Shown here piece after piece: positions 11,137 to 21,575 of a stretch of 64,000 nt of DNA (position 1 is its first letter; every line of letters starts with the position of its first letter). Position numbers and translations under genes: made by a program. Below the pieces are notes generated by a model, which was not told the origin of the DNA, searched no databases, and saw only the letters and a program-made list of their open reading frames with translations. The stretch comes from Enoplolaimus lenunculus (Eukaryota; Nematoda; Enoplea; Enoplida; Thoracostomopsidae), in assembly GCA_030248215.1 (NCBI GenBank), contig JASANG010002652.1:1-64000 (forward strand), in the 5' to 3' direction.

Positions 11137-11743
11137 GGGTTTCCGAAATCTTATTTAAGTATTTACTTAATTTATACTTAAGTAATTAACTAAGTCGTCG
11201 ACTCAAGTAAATACTTAACTTTTTGCGAAGCAACAAATAACCAAAAAATGTGAGGTATGGTCATAACCAGAAAGCCACAAATTTGATTTATATTAGGGAG
11301 GGACCATGAATCTGCAACTTCAATAGAAGCAAGGTTAATATGCCTCAATTGTTTGTGTAATATATCAAATTTAGTCAGCGACTTAAGTATTAACTTTAAG
11401 AACGTTCTTGAAATCGACAAAATGATTGATTTAGCACGTACTTAACTACTAAGGTATATGTTTTACCCTTTCTCACATGAATATTTTCAATTTCATATGA
11501 GATGTAATTTCAAGGTAAGATTCGATCCCCACTCTCACGGGTGGGAGTCGTTTACGATGACCGCTCAACTATAAGAGCTTGACGCACGAGCCCGAGGGGG
11601 CTCTCACGTCTTGTGGAGATTTTGCACTGCGCATATGTTATAAATGATAAACACTGCTCACAGTGTGTGTATTGCTCGTACATTATTGTATTTAGTTGCT
11701 CATGTGGGTGAAAGGGTTAAGTTCGGTTTCAGAAACCCAGCCA
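11137..11743. mobile_element. GGCTGGGTTTC-family MITE with nested TTAA-type MITE
   Basis: The ends are GGTTGGGTTTCCGAAATC and TTTCAGAAACCCAGCC. The interior is rich in ACTTAAGTA steps. A second element (11464-11716) interrupts it. An uninterrupted copy is at 27006-27353. Confidence 0.7.
11464..11716 (-). mobile_element. piggyBac-type (TTAA) MITE carrying a tRNA-like segment
   Basis: The TIRs start CCCTTTCTCACATGA and end GTGGGTGAAAGGG. The right flank is TTAA; the left is a mutated TTTA. Read on the minus strand the interior has an A-box-like TATAGTTGAGCGGTCATCG and a B-box-like GGGATCGAATCTT, about 40 nt apart, as in a tRNA. A sister copy at 42241-42504 has exact TTAA flanks. Confidence 0.7.
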
Positions 11744-12166
11744 TTTGGTATGATTTATTTTTGTTATTTCCCAGTTAAAATGTCTCAACACTAGCTTGGA
11801 CTCAGAGGCCAAGGATTGATATATTGAATTAATCGGTACACAAGATTCGTGTCAAAAATAGCATTTTGACAAACGCGAAAACCCGTTTACTTAATAGGAT
11901 CGTAAGCTGCTCTAACAAATAATTTCAGAGTATTCCACATACAAAAAAGCGTTTACAAGATGCCGTTTGAAACGCGAAAAGTGTTTAAAATAGCGTTTTA
12001 TTTTGGAAACGATTTTGTTTAATTTTCAAGCCTGTATGCGTCTGATTGTTTTTACTTTATTAAAATTGTTACAATTAACTGCGCAAAGACATTTTTTTCA
12101 AAATTTAGGCTTTGGTTACCGCTCATATATGCGTTTTTATATCAATATAATTAAAGCTACAACGCA

Positions 12167-12386
12167 CACGGCAAAAAATGGTGAGTCAAATTGACTCTCG
12201 CCGAAATAGGCTTTCCGGACTACACAAACTGAGTCAAAATTCGACTCAGACAGAGTCAATTTCGACTCACCGAGCGTCTCAGTTAGTCGAATTTGACTCT
12301 GGCGGAGTCGAATTTTGAATCAGTTTGTGTAGTCCGGAAAAGCCTATTTCGGAAACAGTCAATTTGACTCACCATTTTTTGCAGTG
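12167..12386. mobile_element. TGAGTCAAATTGACTC palindromic MITE
   Basis: The ends CACGGCAAAAAATGGTGAGT and TCACCATTTTTTGCAGTG are inverted copies. The interior has the CGGACTACACAAACTGAGTC block in both orientations. The TA flanks are lost. Confidence 0.8.
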
Positions 12387-12529
12387 GAACTTACGTAATT
12401 TGTACTGAAGTTCAAATAAGATTTGTGTTCACATTCACTGCAAATGAATAAAAGAAATGTATGCAAATCAATGTTTTCTAAACGCACCCTCTAAAAGCTT
12501 AAATCACATGATTTAAACTTACGGTAATC

Positions 12530-12850
12530 CCGCATATTAAACTAACTTTCTGGATTAACTAAACTAACAGGTAGGTTTACGCTTAGACTCATATAAACTC
12601 TTACTTATTTTAAGTTTAAACTAAACTTAATGAACTCTTAGATACACATAATTTCTGAGCTGGATTTGTTATTTAAACTAAAAATAAAATTACTTAAACT
12701 CGCGTTAAACTTAAAAACATGTTAGTTTAAGGTAAAACTTAAAATTCTACTTTAGTTTGTCTGTCCAGCCATTTACGTTTTACTAAAACTAATATTCAAG
12801 CTTAGTTAAGCTAAAATTTAAGTTTAACTTTTTAAAGAGTACAATTTAAT
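12530..12850. repeat. AGTTTAAACTAAACTTAA-rich repeat
   Basis: Short inverted steps of AGTTTAAACTAAACTTAA and TTAAACT recur through the segment. A related segment is at 34612-34745. It is probably a decayed MITE; clear termini were not found. Confidence 0.4.
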
Positions 12851-13098
12851 CGTTTCAAATACTGCAACCATGTTGACTATTAGTGTTTATTGCAAAAATA
12901 TTTTATATTCATAATTAATTATTCATCAAACGAGTCTGCCGTGCGAATTTTTTGTGGATTTAAAAGTATAAAATGTAAAAAAAAACACTGAATTAATACA
13001 ATATATTAACCCAAGAAGCGTGTAGGTGTCGGGACTATAGGGACATTTTCTTTCCTTCAAAATTTTCAAATGACAACAAAAACACCGCAGGCGTTATA

Positions 13099-13355
13099 CA
13101 GTGCAAATTCTAATCAGCTAATTATTTAACGCAGACGAAAAGTTAGTTATTTCTGAGTTTTAATAACAGCAAACCTTAACTGACTCTGAATTGAGTTGAT
13201 TCTCACTCTGAATTGATTTGATTCCGGGAAAGTTGATTAATTCAAACCAGAATGACTTTTATATCAACTCAGAATTATGAGTTCAGATAGTCCTAACTCA
13301 GACTGAATGAGTTAACTCAGTCTGAGTTGAAATCAACTCACTGCAATTTGCAGTG
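13099..13355. mobile_element. CACTGTAAATT-family MITE (variant)
   Basis: The ends CAGTGCAAATTCTAATCAG and CTCACTGCAATTTGCAGTG are inverted, with TA on both sides. The interior is a chain of AACTCAGA/TGAGTT words, the family signature. Confidence 0.75.
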
Positions 13356-13648
13356 TAAAATCACACGCTGGATAGCAGAATAACAAAAATTTCTCGATCA
13401 GAACTCTTGCCCGAATGGTCGTTTAAAAATAGGTTTAGGTATCCGAAACAAAATCAATACTGCGTCCATAAATGTACCTGTAATTGAAAATTGGTCAAAA
13501 TATATAATGTTCAAACTAAAATCCTGTTTTTCACTACGGAGCGTGTCTCGCTATATTTGTGGACCTTGAATAATTGACCGTTGGCTATAATTTGAATATG
13601 ACCAAACGCTACATACGCACTACAATGATGTCGGTCTATGTTCCTTTT

Positions 13649-13825
13649 AGGGCCGTAGCAGTAGATTAAGCGCATTCCTAAGCCAGAAGCCTAAGCGTTG
13701 CAAAAGCATATTCCTAAACCTATGCCTAAGCCTAAGCTTAAGCCTAAGCTAAAAAATGTAGCTCAGAATGTAAGCCTACTCTTTTACAGACCCACCAGAA
13801 ACCGGGACGGCCCTAATAGCGATGG
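13649..13825. mobile_element. CCTAAG-type MITE (subfamily A)
   Basis: Starts TTCCTTTTAGGGCCGTAACA, carries about six CCTAAGC-like hexamers, and ends ACCGGGACGGCCCTAATAG. Confidence 0.65.
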
Positions 13826-14459
13826 TTCAATAATTTCACTTCCTTCAAACCTTTATTAACATGTTTTTTTAATTTATGTTTGCATTTTTGTTGTTTTTAG
13901 CTGTGTGTCTTTTATGTTCAGAAATTGTTATTGTTTTTGAAACCATAAACGAATGGCGTAGCGAAGCTGCACAAACTGCAACAATATTGTCTTTTTTATC
14001 TTGAGCCTCAGTCTGTTTTGCTCAATTATTTGTTGCATATTTTGCGCAGAGAAGCTGTGACTTGGTATTGCAGTTGGCCGGTGTAAAAATTGTGTTCGCT
14101 TTGGAAACCGATAGTCTATACCTGTAGCAATAATATTACAACCGTTTGAATGTGTTTGAAAATTACAGTTTTTAAGCTGTGGGTGGTGTTAATTTTGTAC
14201 CTGTATACAGTGGGGGTACAAAAAAGGCTAATGTTCCTTTTAGGGGCGTAACAGTAGCCTAAGCATATTCCTATATTAAAGTGTAATCCCTATTCGTACG
14301 CCTAAGAGTAAGGATAGGTCAAAAACGAAGTTTGCCTATCTAAGTTTATTAATGTTATAAAAAAATACTGCATTATTGAACTTTCTGTTTACAAATTGCC
14401 GAATGTTATGTAAAGGACTAATAGTCGCTTTTTTGGCATCTGCCCCTCCTTCCAGTTCA

Positions 14460-14650
14460 AAAATTTTCCGACCGCCACTGGTTTACCGTAGATTAAGCGC
14501 ATTCCTAAGTTTAAGCCTAAGCCTAAGCGTTGCAAAAGCGTATTCCTAATTCTAAGTCTAAGCCTAAGCCTAAGCAAAAAATGTAGTCTAGAATGTAAGC
14601 CTACTTTTTACAGACCCACCAGAAACCGGGACGGCCCTAAAAGTAACATT
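14460..14650. mobile_element. CCTAAG-type MITE (subfamily A), partial
   Basis: GTAGATTAAGCGCATTCCTAAG, CCTAAGCGTTGCAAAAGCG and the ACCGGGACGGCCCTAAAAGT end are present. A second broken start of the same type lies at about 14230-14300. Confidence 0.55.
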
Positions 14651-14709
14651 TGCCATTGTGCAAATAAACGTGCATGATTTTAAGCGATTTTTTCTGCCAA
14701 GTATAATAG

Positions 14710-15080
14710 GGCGTGGGTAATAAGAGGGGGTCCTTGTTTTGAGTCTCAATCAATAGGAGACCGTATCCCTAATAAGAGACCGTAAGCGGATAGAGTCCCT
14801 AAATCCTATTTAGAGTCCTTGACGGTCAGTTATTCCTAACTGTAGTGCATAAATGACTACAGGACCAAATAAAATTGAGTTCGAATCTTTAAGGCGTACT
14901 AAATTTTGAAAGTACATTCCTAAGTATAACCTTGCATGATCGCTCAAGCTATTGACGATAGACAAATAAACGATTCACTCAACGGATAGTTGCAGTCCTG
15001 ATATATATCAGTAACGAAGGGTGGCGGAGCGTGGGCTAAAAACAAATAACAGCCCGTAACCGAATAACAAGGGGGTACCC
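14710..15080. mobile_element. CCCGAATAAG-family MITE, TIR-worn copy
   Basis: The interior matches 18602-19048 (GGAGACCGTATCCCTAATAAG, GGGTGGCGGAGCGTGGG, ACCGAATAACAAGGGGG). The outer TIRs have been replaced. Confidence 0.6.
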
Positions 15081-15199
15081 TATGTAATTTGAATTTTGAC
15101 ATATTTTAGTATCGTTTCTCCCAACTGGCGAACTAAAAATGAAATATTGTACGGTTAACAGAGATGGTTTTGGTGGTAGCGCCATTATCAGTGTTCCCA

Positions 15200-15452
15200 C
15201 ACTGTAAATTCCAGTGAGTTAACTAATCAACTCAGCAAGCGAGTTAGTTATTTCTCAATTAATATTTGTAAACATTAACTCAATCTGATTAGAGTTGATC
15301 CTCATTCTGAGTTGAGCTGATTTTGGTCGAATTGATTCATTAACTGACAATGAGTTGAATTAGAATCAGAATTCTGAGTTCTGGTAGTCCTAACTCAGAC
15401 TGTGTGATAGACCTCATTCTGACTTGAAATCAGCTCACAGAAATTTACAGTG
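15200..15452. mobile_element. CACTGTAAATT-family MITE
   Basis: The ends CACTGTAAATTCCAGTGAG and CACAGAAATTTACAGTG are inverted copies. The interior has CTGAGTT words in both orientations. Confidence 0.8.
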
Positions 15453-15833
15453 CTTATGCCTAGAGTGGTACTTGCGGCTTTAATGTGATATTGGCTGATT
15501 TTTGGACAGCGTTCTTAAGTCCAACTTCATATTAAAGTATACGCTAATCATTTATTTAACCAAATTACCGCTTCTTAAAGCGTACTTAATTAAGTAAATA
15601 CTTAAGTCACCAAATTTTGGAATTTGTAGTGATATGCAATATTTAATTGCAATATTAGCATATTTATCAAAAGTTTAGCATTTTGGTACAGCTTATGTTA
15701 GACGCATTTTTGAACGAAAAACCTTGACTCCGAAAACTTAATTTGCCTTCTTCCAGTTCAATCTGCGGCTATTTTGAACTCAATGTTGCGTTAAAGTGAT
15801 GACGTTACTATAGTGAATTTCATTATTTTTTGG

Positions 15834-16010
15834 CCAATGTATAGAACACGGACGCGATAGTATAAGTATATTCCTAAGCCTATGGCAAATCCTATGCCTA
15901 AGCGTAAGATTAAGCTTATACCAAGCCTACGCCTAAGCCAAAAATTAACCTAAAGCTTAAGTTAACGTTATTCCAGCCCTACAGCCAACCGTTCCACCCC
16001 CCTGATTTTT
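15834..16010. mobile_element. CCTAAG-type hAT MITE (subfamily B)
   Basis: Starts GGCCAATGTATAGAACACGG, with CCTAAG-type hexamers and a TTAACCTAAAGCTTAAG block. It ends ACCGTTCCACCCCCCTGATT. Confidence 0.6.
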
Positions 16011-16581
16011 ACATACGTTTTCTTTTGCAGCCAATAACGTTACGCCACGTATATGTTGCAGGTAATCGCAACGTGTAAACGTCATCTGCGTGCATTAATA
16101 CCAAATTGCACAAATGACGTAATTATGAGAATTATTTTTCACAAGGGACACGAAGATTTATACAAGGGGCATGAAAAATTTTCAAAACCTACTCGCAAAA
16201 TTTCTGTATTAAATGCAGTTGATAAATTATTTGACCAAGCGTAGGCAATAACCTCTGAAGCGTATTAGCAACGCTGTGCAGTCGTCCTGCAATTTTTACT
16301 GCGCTGAATTGTAAACATTTGCATTGCACCTGCAATATAATATTAGCAATATTGTTTCTGTTGCTAACATTGTCTCGAGTGTTGTGTCACTTTTTTCCTC
16401 AACAAACATGTATTTTGTAAGCTGTTTTTAAACTTAACTGAACATTTTTTTGCTAAATTTTGCCTTTTTTTCTGTGCCGTTCGTATCGCTGGACAAAGCG
16501 TTGGTTCCGGCGTTCTGATAGCTGACAGTATATACGATGCTTCGGTTGGTCGTTTGTAAAACAATTCAACGTTGCGGTGCA

Positions 16582-16770
16582 TACTGTAAATTCCAATGAG
16601 TTGAATACTCAGAGAGAGAATTAGTTATTTATGGTTATTTGTGAGTTAACAGTTAATAAATATTAACTCTGAGCTTATTTACTACCGGGAGAGTTGATGA
16701 ATTAGCTCAGAATGAATAAAATCAATTCTTAAATTTTGAGTTCTAGAAGACCCAATTCAGAGTTTAGACC
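16582..16770. mobile_element. CACTGTAAATT-family MITE, truncated
   Basis: Begins TACTGTAAATTCCAATGAG and follows the family interior (AGTTCTAGAAGACCCAATTCAGA). The right end is lost. Confidence 0.55.
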
Positions 16771-17137
16771 TTTCCCATCTACTAGCCCTTACTGGTTTAT
16801 GGACCTAAAAACGCTATTTGGGGTATTAGTGCCGTTCAAAAAGAACGCATTAGCTACGAAAACGTTTATTTTAGAAACGTTCATGAATTTTTCCGCTGTA
16901 TGAATATTTTACCCTATAAACTTTTTGAACATGAACAAAACGCAACGCATGCTGGATACATTCTTTTTTACGCACAGACTGTGCCACATATTTGCATGCA
17001 GCCATTAGAAACAACAACATAGAGCTTATCGTGTAATGTTGCGCCGTTATGAACCACTAATCACCCCATTATCTGGTTTATTCAAAATGATACTTCTGGT
17101 AAGAATAATCGTATGATGCAGCGGGCAATGTTACTGT

Positions 17138-17305
17138 TAGGGGCCTAACAGTAGATTAAGCGTATTCCTAAGCCTAAGTCTAAGCGTTGCAAAAATGTGT
17201 TCCTAAGCCTAAGCCTAAGCAAAAAATATGTAATCTAGAATCTGAACCTGCTCTTTTATAGACCCACCAGAAACCTGGACGCCCATAAAAGTAACACGGG
17301 CCGAT
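17138..17305. mobile_element. CCTAAG-type MITE (subfamily A)
   Basis: Starts GTTACTGTTAGGGGCCTAACA, has CCTAAG hexamers and GCGTTGCAAAAATG. It ends GGACGCCCATAAAAGTAACA, the inverted partner of its start. Confidence 0.65.
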
Positions 17306-17610
17306 GCAGCTTTAACCAGAAAATCATTTTATAAGCACGTAAATACATTTTGTTACACAACGCGCCTGTGATGTGTCTAAAATTTTGTGGTTACCAGAAA
17401 TACGAGCTACACATTGTCATTACTCGACACTTTTTTAATTTTTGGTCGAAGCAAACACTCGGATCTAAGGCAAACCTAAAAGCCTAAACATAAACATAAT
17501 CCTAAGTCTAAGCCTAAACTTGTCAGTCTCTATAAGCCTCGCAATCGTCTGTCTTTCCGCAGACAAACCCATATACTTGACACAACCCTTTCAATTTGTA
17601 AGCATTAACT

Positions 17611-18130
17611 TTAGTCACAAATTGCACGCGTTGTTAATTGTCTATTGAACGCGGTTTGATTGCATTTCGAACATAAATCAAATCCGCTTGTTCTCACAGG
17701 CGAAAAAATAAACATTTTCAGTGTTTTTAAGCGAAAAAAAGTTCGCAAAAAACACCAGTTTTTACACTTTCTCGGAGTATTTTGTCTTAAATTTAAGATA
17801 ATTTTTGTGTTTTTCGATGCAGAAACATAGCGATTTTGGGGGTTTTTTACTGTGCCGCAAACGAAGTTAACAGTGGTACGACTGGCGTACAACACTACCC
17901 ATATACGGTTCGTCTCCCTGCCGCGTTTGTTGTTTGATTTTGAAGCCCGCCTTGTGTTAACGCGCAGCAATGTTTATTACCTCTCAGACTGGAATGCGAT
18001 TTGCAGACAGAGGTCAGGGGAACGATACGATGATACGAGAGTGTGCCGCCTAAAGGTTCACAACGGTGGCTTAACAGCTATTGGTCTTACGCTTTTAAGC
18101 TTTGTTATTTACGCGTCATTTAATGGGTGA
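17611..18130. other. Unexplained segment with opposed open frames
   Basis: A 119-codon frame on the minus strand (17611-17970) overlaps a 92-codon frame on the plus strand (17852-18130). Neither product resembles a family I know and no splice context stands out. Base composition in 17850-18070 is less AT-rich than its surroundings. It could be a gene remnant, a rare repeat or a first exon; I assign no function. Confidence 0.25.
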
Positions 18131-18329
18131 CAAAAAAGGGCTTTGCTAGGATTTACTTCGGGAGGATAATGTAAACGAAATACCTTCCTAAGGATACTCT
18201 AAGACCTGTTCAAATTGTTTTTTTCTTGTCTGGCCACAAATTTCGGGAGCTGATCTATTCAAGCTTTATCTTATTTTGTATACCTACGCAATTTACGCCG
18301 CAAAGACTATTTCTTTGTTATCTATGTAT

Positions 18330-18560
18330 TAAAGATGGAATGCCCCACATACGTATTTTGGGCAACTTTCCATTATTACTTTGTTTACAATGAATTCTTA
18401 AATGTTCTGTGAAAAGAATATCTGCGTGAAGATGTTTTCACTATATTAAAGCTGAAATGCCTCACATACGTATTTTGCGCAACTTTCCAGAACCACTTTG
18501 TTTGCAATGAAAATTCTTCAATGTTCTGTGAAAAAAGTATCTGCGTGAAGATGTTTGTGC
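18330..18560 (+). repeat. Tandem duplication, two copies of about 115 bp
   Basis: Two adjacent copies share CACATACGTATTTTG, GCAACTTTCCA, ACTTTGTTT-CAATGAA, AATGTTCTGTGAAAA and ATCTGCGTGAAGATGTTT. Divergence is modest. Confidence 0.7.
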
Positions 18561-18601
18561 ACACGCTAACTTGGGCGCATTGTGCACAACCGGCTGCCTA
18601 G

Positions 18602-19048
18602 TACTGTATTGACCCGAATAAGAGGGGGGTGATAAGAGAGAGTGGGTTCCCATTTTGAGTCCGAATCAATTGGAGTCCGTATCCCTAATAAGGTCCGTAA
18701 GCGGATAGAGTGCCTAAACCTTCTTACAGTCCATAAACGTTAATTAACCCCAATTGTAGCGCATAAATGACTCCAGGACCAAATAATTTGAGTTCGAACC
18801 TTTAAAGCGTACTTAAATTTTGAAAGTACATTCCTAAGTATAACCTTGTACTATCGCTCAAGCTATTGACACAAGACAAACGTTTTATTCAACGGATAAT
18901 TGCAGTACCGGATACATATCGGTAACGAAGGGTGGCGGAGCGTGGGTTACAAATAATCAACAATCCGTAACCGAATTTCAAGGGGGCGCTACCCTCTGCA
19001 GAGGCCAAATAAATATCAGTCGTCCCCTCTTTTCGGGTCACTACAGTA
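18602..19048. mobile_element. CCCGAATAAG-family MITE, mariner/pogo-like ends, complete
   Basis: TACTGTATTGACCCGAATAAG at the left and TTTTCGGGTCACTACAGTA at the right are inverted, with TA at both outer edges. About 447 bp and non-coding. The TA flank and CAGT-type ends fit the Tc1/mariner/pogo group. Confidence 0.8.
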
Positions 19049-19734
19049 TATCTTACTAAAACTGTTATATTTGATGAACGTTATAATTTCAGTGTTTAGC
19101 AAGGAAAAGTTAACGTAAAAGTCATCATGTCGAGACTTTGTAATTAGCTTTCCTGCTTACCAAACACGCCGCAATATTAAGCAAACCGCTGTCATTATTA
19201 ATTATACTTTTTTTGGTCAAGAACTCATTTCATTAATTCAACAATTACCACAAAACTGTTTTTTACCGTCAACTCTTTGGAATTACCACACTCACTCTCA
19301 AGCGACGTTTACCGAACCCGGCTGAGCAGGCATCAGTAGTAGTCTTGGCGAATATCAGTATATAATCGTCTTTGTTCGCGATTTTCGAACAAATCCTCTC
19401 AAACGAATCCGCACAAATCGCTGTTTTAAGCGGTCATACGACGACTTACACCCCCCGGTCAACTCTTTCTAATCGAGTCCTGAATTCGGTTCAACTGATT
19501 TGTAATTAAACCTTTGGAAAAGTTGCGTTCAAATCTATTTGAAGTAACGTTGAAAAATTATACCGAGTTTACTGTAGAGTTCGAACAGTTTCAACTTGTG
19601 ACCGTAGCAAATTTACCAAAAGCAAACCGTTTGCATTGTGCGTTAAAATTGACTTACATTAAGAATCAATTGGGTTAATATCTGTTTGTGTACTTGAAAT
19701 CAAGGAGATATTTGACAACAAATGGCTAAAGATC

Positions 19735-20095
19735 ATGGTACAGCAGTAGTGGTTCGCCGTCCAAATGGATGTAAGCTTATCTTGCCGTATACTCTAAGAT
19801 AAGTGCACAGGTCCGAAGCCAGCTCACCGTTCTAGGGGAGCTACAAATTCTTCAGGAGGGGCATACAACAGTTTTTGTTGACTTTTACAAACGAGGTTGA
19901 AGAAAGCTTATCTTGCCGTATACCCTATTCTAAGATAAGTGCACAGTTCCGAAGACAGCTCACATTTCTGGGAGCAACTTTTTTTCACGAGGGGCATACA
20001 AGAGTTTTGGTTGACTTTTACAAGCGAGGTTGAAAATTTTCTAGGGGAGGCCAAAATTATTCCAGGGGGGCTGTCCCTTTTTGAATATAGGCCCG
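19735..20095. repeat. Duplicated AGCTTATCTTGCCGTATAC segment with CCGTAGCCAGC-type repeat
   Basis: The words AGCTTATCTTGCCGTATAC and CTAAGATAAGTGCACAG occur twice (about 19770 and 19907). Each is followed by the CGAAGCCAGCTCAC and AGGGGCATACA-AGTTTT-TTGACTTTTACAA blocks seen again at 25323, 46575, 51285, 52753 and 59620. Confidence 0.5.
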
Positions 20096-20141
20096 TGTGC
20101 GCACTCTCGATCCAAATTTTACATTTGTGTTTTTAACTCAA

Positions 20142-20681
20142 CCTGAGAGGTCATGGTTGTGTCGTAGGCCTGAGAGGTCATGGTTGTGTCGTAGGCCTGA
20201 GAGGTCATGGTTGTGTCGTAGGCCTGAGAGGTCATGGTTGTGTCGTAGGCCTGAGAGGTCATGGTTGTGTCGTAGGCCTGAGAGGTCATGGTTGCGTCGT
20301 AGGCCTGAGAGGTCATGGTTGTGTCGTAGGCCTGAGAGGTCATGGTTGTGTCGTAGGCCTGAGAGGTCATGGTTGTGTCGTAGGCCTGAGAGGTCATGGT
20401 TGTGTCGTAGGCCTGAGAGGTCATGGTTGTGTCGTAGGCCTGAGAGGTCATGGTTGTGTCGTAGGCCTGAGAGGTCATGGTTGTGTCGTAGGCCTGAGAG
20501 GTCATGGTTGTGTCGTAGGCCTGAGAGGTCATGGTTGTGTCGTAGGCCTGAGAGGTCATGGTTGTGTCGTAGACCTGAGAGGTCATGGTTGTGTCGTAGG
20601 CCTGAGAGGTCATGGTTGTGTCGTAGGCCTGAGAGGTCATGGTTGTGTCGTAGGCCTGAGAGGTCATGGTTGTGTCGTAGG
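20142..20681 (+). repeat. 27-bp minisatellite, 20 copies
   Basis: The unit CCTGAGAGGTCATGGTTGTG-TCGTAGG repeats 20 times with almost no variation (one T-to-C in unit 6, one G-to-A at a unit junction near 20573). Because 27 divides by three, both strands stay open over the array (a repeated PERSWLCRR on plus, YDTTMTSQA on minus). These frames are a by-product of the repeat and not genes. Confidence 0.95.
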
Positions 20682-20879
20682 CTACGATTTTAAACTCAAA
20701 ATTCAACCGAGGCATCACGTGGCAACAAGGTTTTGTAATTTTAAAACAGTAAATGGTCTGAAAGGTTTATTTGAGAACGTGCATCGACCGTTGCGTTCTT
20801 TTATAAAGCAGCATATACCATCCTATCCTGCGTAGGTTACTATACAGCAGAAAATGCACCAGCCGTATTCCAACCCTAG

Positions 20880-21310
20880 CGCCGGATTAAAAGGGGGCCC
20901 GGGCGGTCCGGATCCCGGTCCTCTCACCAAAAGGGGCCTCAGAAAATTTCTAGACTTCGATGGGATCGTAAGTGACTTCTCTAAGTGTGAAATCAGAACA
21001 GTCTCTGGGCCGTAAATTTTGTTTCGTACTTTTGGTACAATTTGTTTCATTAAAATGTATCACTTTAAGCTCTGGTGTATAAAATAAATACGGTTAATAT
21101 AATGATAGGCAAGTCATATGGGCCCTGGGGCGTCCTAGTCATACGGGCCTCAGACCTCGTGGTCATATGGGCCCGGGGCATCCTAGTCATACGGGCCTCA
21201 GACTTCGTGGTCATATGGGTCCCGGGCCTCCCGCCACCTTAATCCGGCCCTGTCCAACTCGCCACCTACAGATCGACAGACGGACACTCTACCACTGCGC
21301 CACACTTGCC
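20880..21310 (-). mobile_element. tRNA-derived SINE-like tract
   Basis: On the minus strand 21249-21310 reads GTGGCGCAGTGGTAGAGTGT, an excellent pol III A box, but the B box (GGTGGCGAGTTGG) is degraded. Downstream is a 49-bp tandem (21112-21225, about 2.3 copies) of the TCATATGGGCCC / GTCATACGGGCCTCAGAC words. GCCGGATTAA occurs at both sides (20881 and, inverted, near 21240). It fits a decayed SINE with an internal repeat. Confidence 0.45.
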
Positions 21311-21380
21311 GTGGATTTAGCTGCAATTTTATTATTGACTAAGTTAATTTACAACTAAACGCAATGTTTTTATGTTTTTT

Positions 21381-21397
21381 TTATTACAGACGCATCA
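21381..21397 (+). promoter_or_regulatory. 3' splice acceptor 8 nt before the ASPH ATG (possible trans-splice site)
   Basis: TTTTTTATTACAG precedes ACGCATCA-ATG. A strong acceptor so close to an initiator ATG fits either a leader intron with an upstream UTR exon or a spliced-leader acceptor, as is common in ascidians. No upstream exon was found. Confidence 0.45.
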
Positions 21398-21575
21398 ATG
21401 TCCGCGCATTACAATTACAATTATGCGTTGGTTATACGGACCGAACGAGTTGATTATTCCGTCACAAAAGGCGGCATTCGTGTATGGATTGCGCTTGTTG
21501 TATTCATTTTAATGGTTGGCGGCTTGATAACGATCATTTCTGATGGCGATATGGCAAATTTGGCAAACGCATTAG
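21398..21575 (+). CDS. ASPH: ASPH first recognised coding exon: cytosolic tail and TM anchor
   Basis: It encodes [15 protein letters not shown], then a hydrophobic stretch from about [19 protein letters not shown], the counterpart of the human WFMVIALLGVWTSVAVVWF anchor. It ends in phase 1 at GCATTAG with donor GTATGA. The frame is also open for a few codons 5' of the ATG, so an earlier coding exon is not excluded. Confidence 0.8.

Noticed and set aside
20097-20718. Two opposed ORFs of 198 and 199 codons with 9-residue repeats
   Set aside because: They follow from a 27-bp tandem repeat whose length is a multiple of three; no start context, splice context or family similarity.
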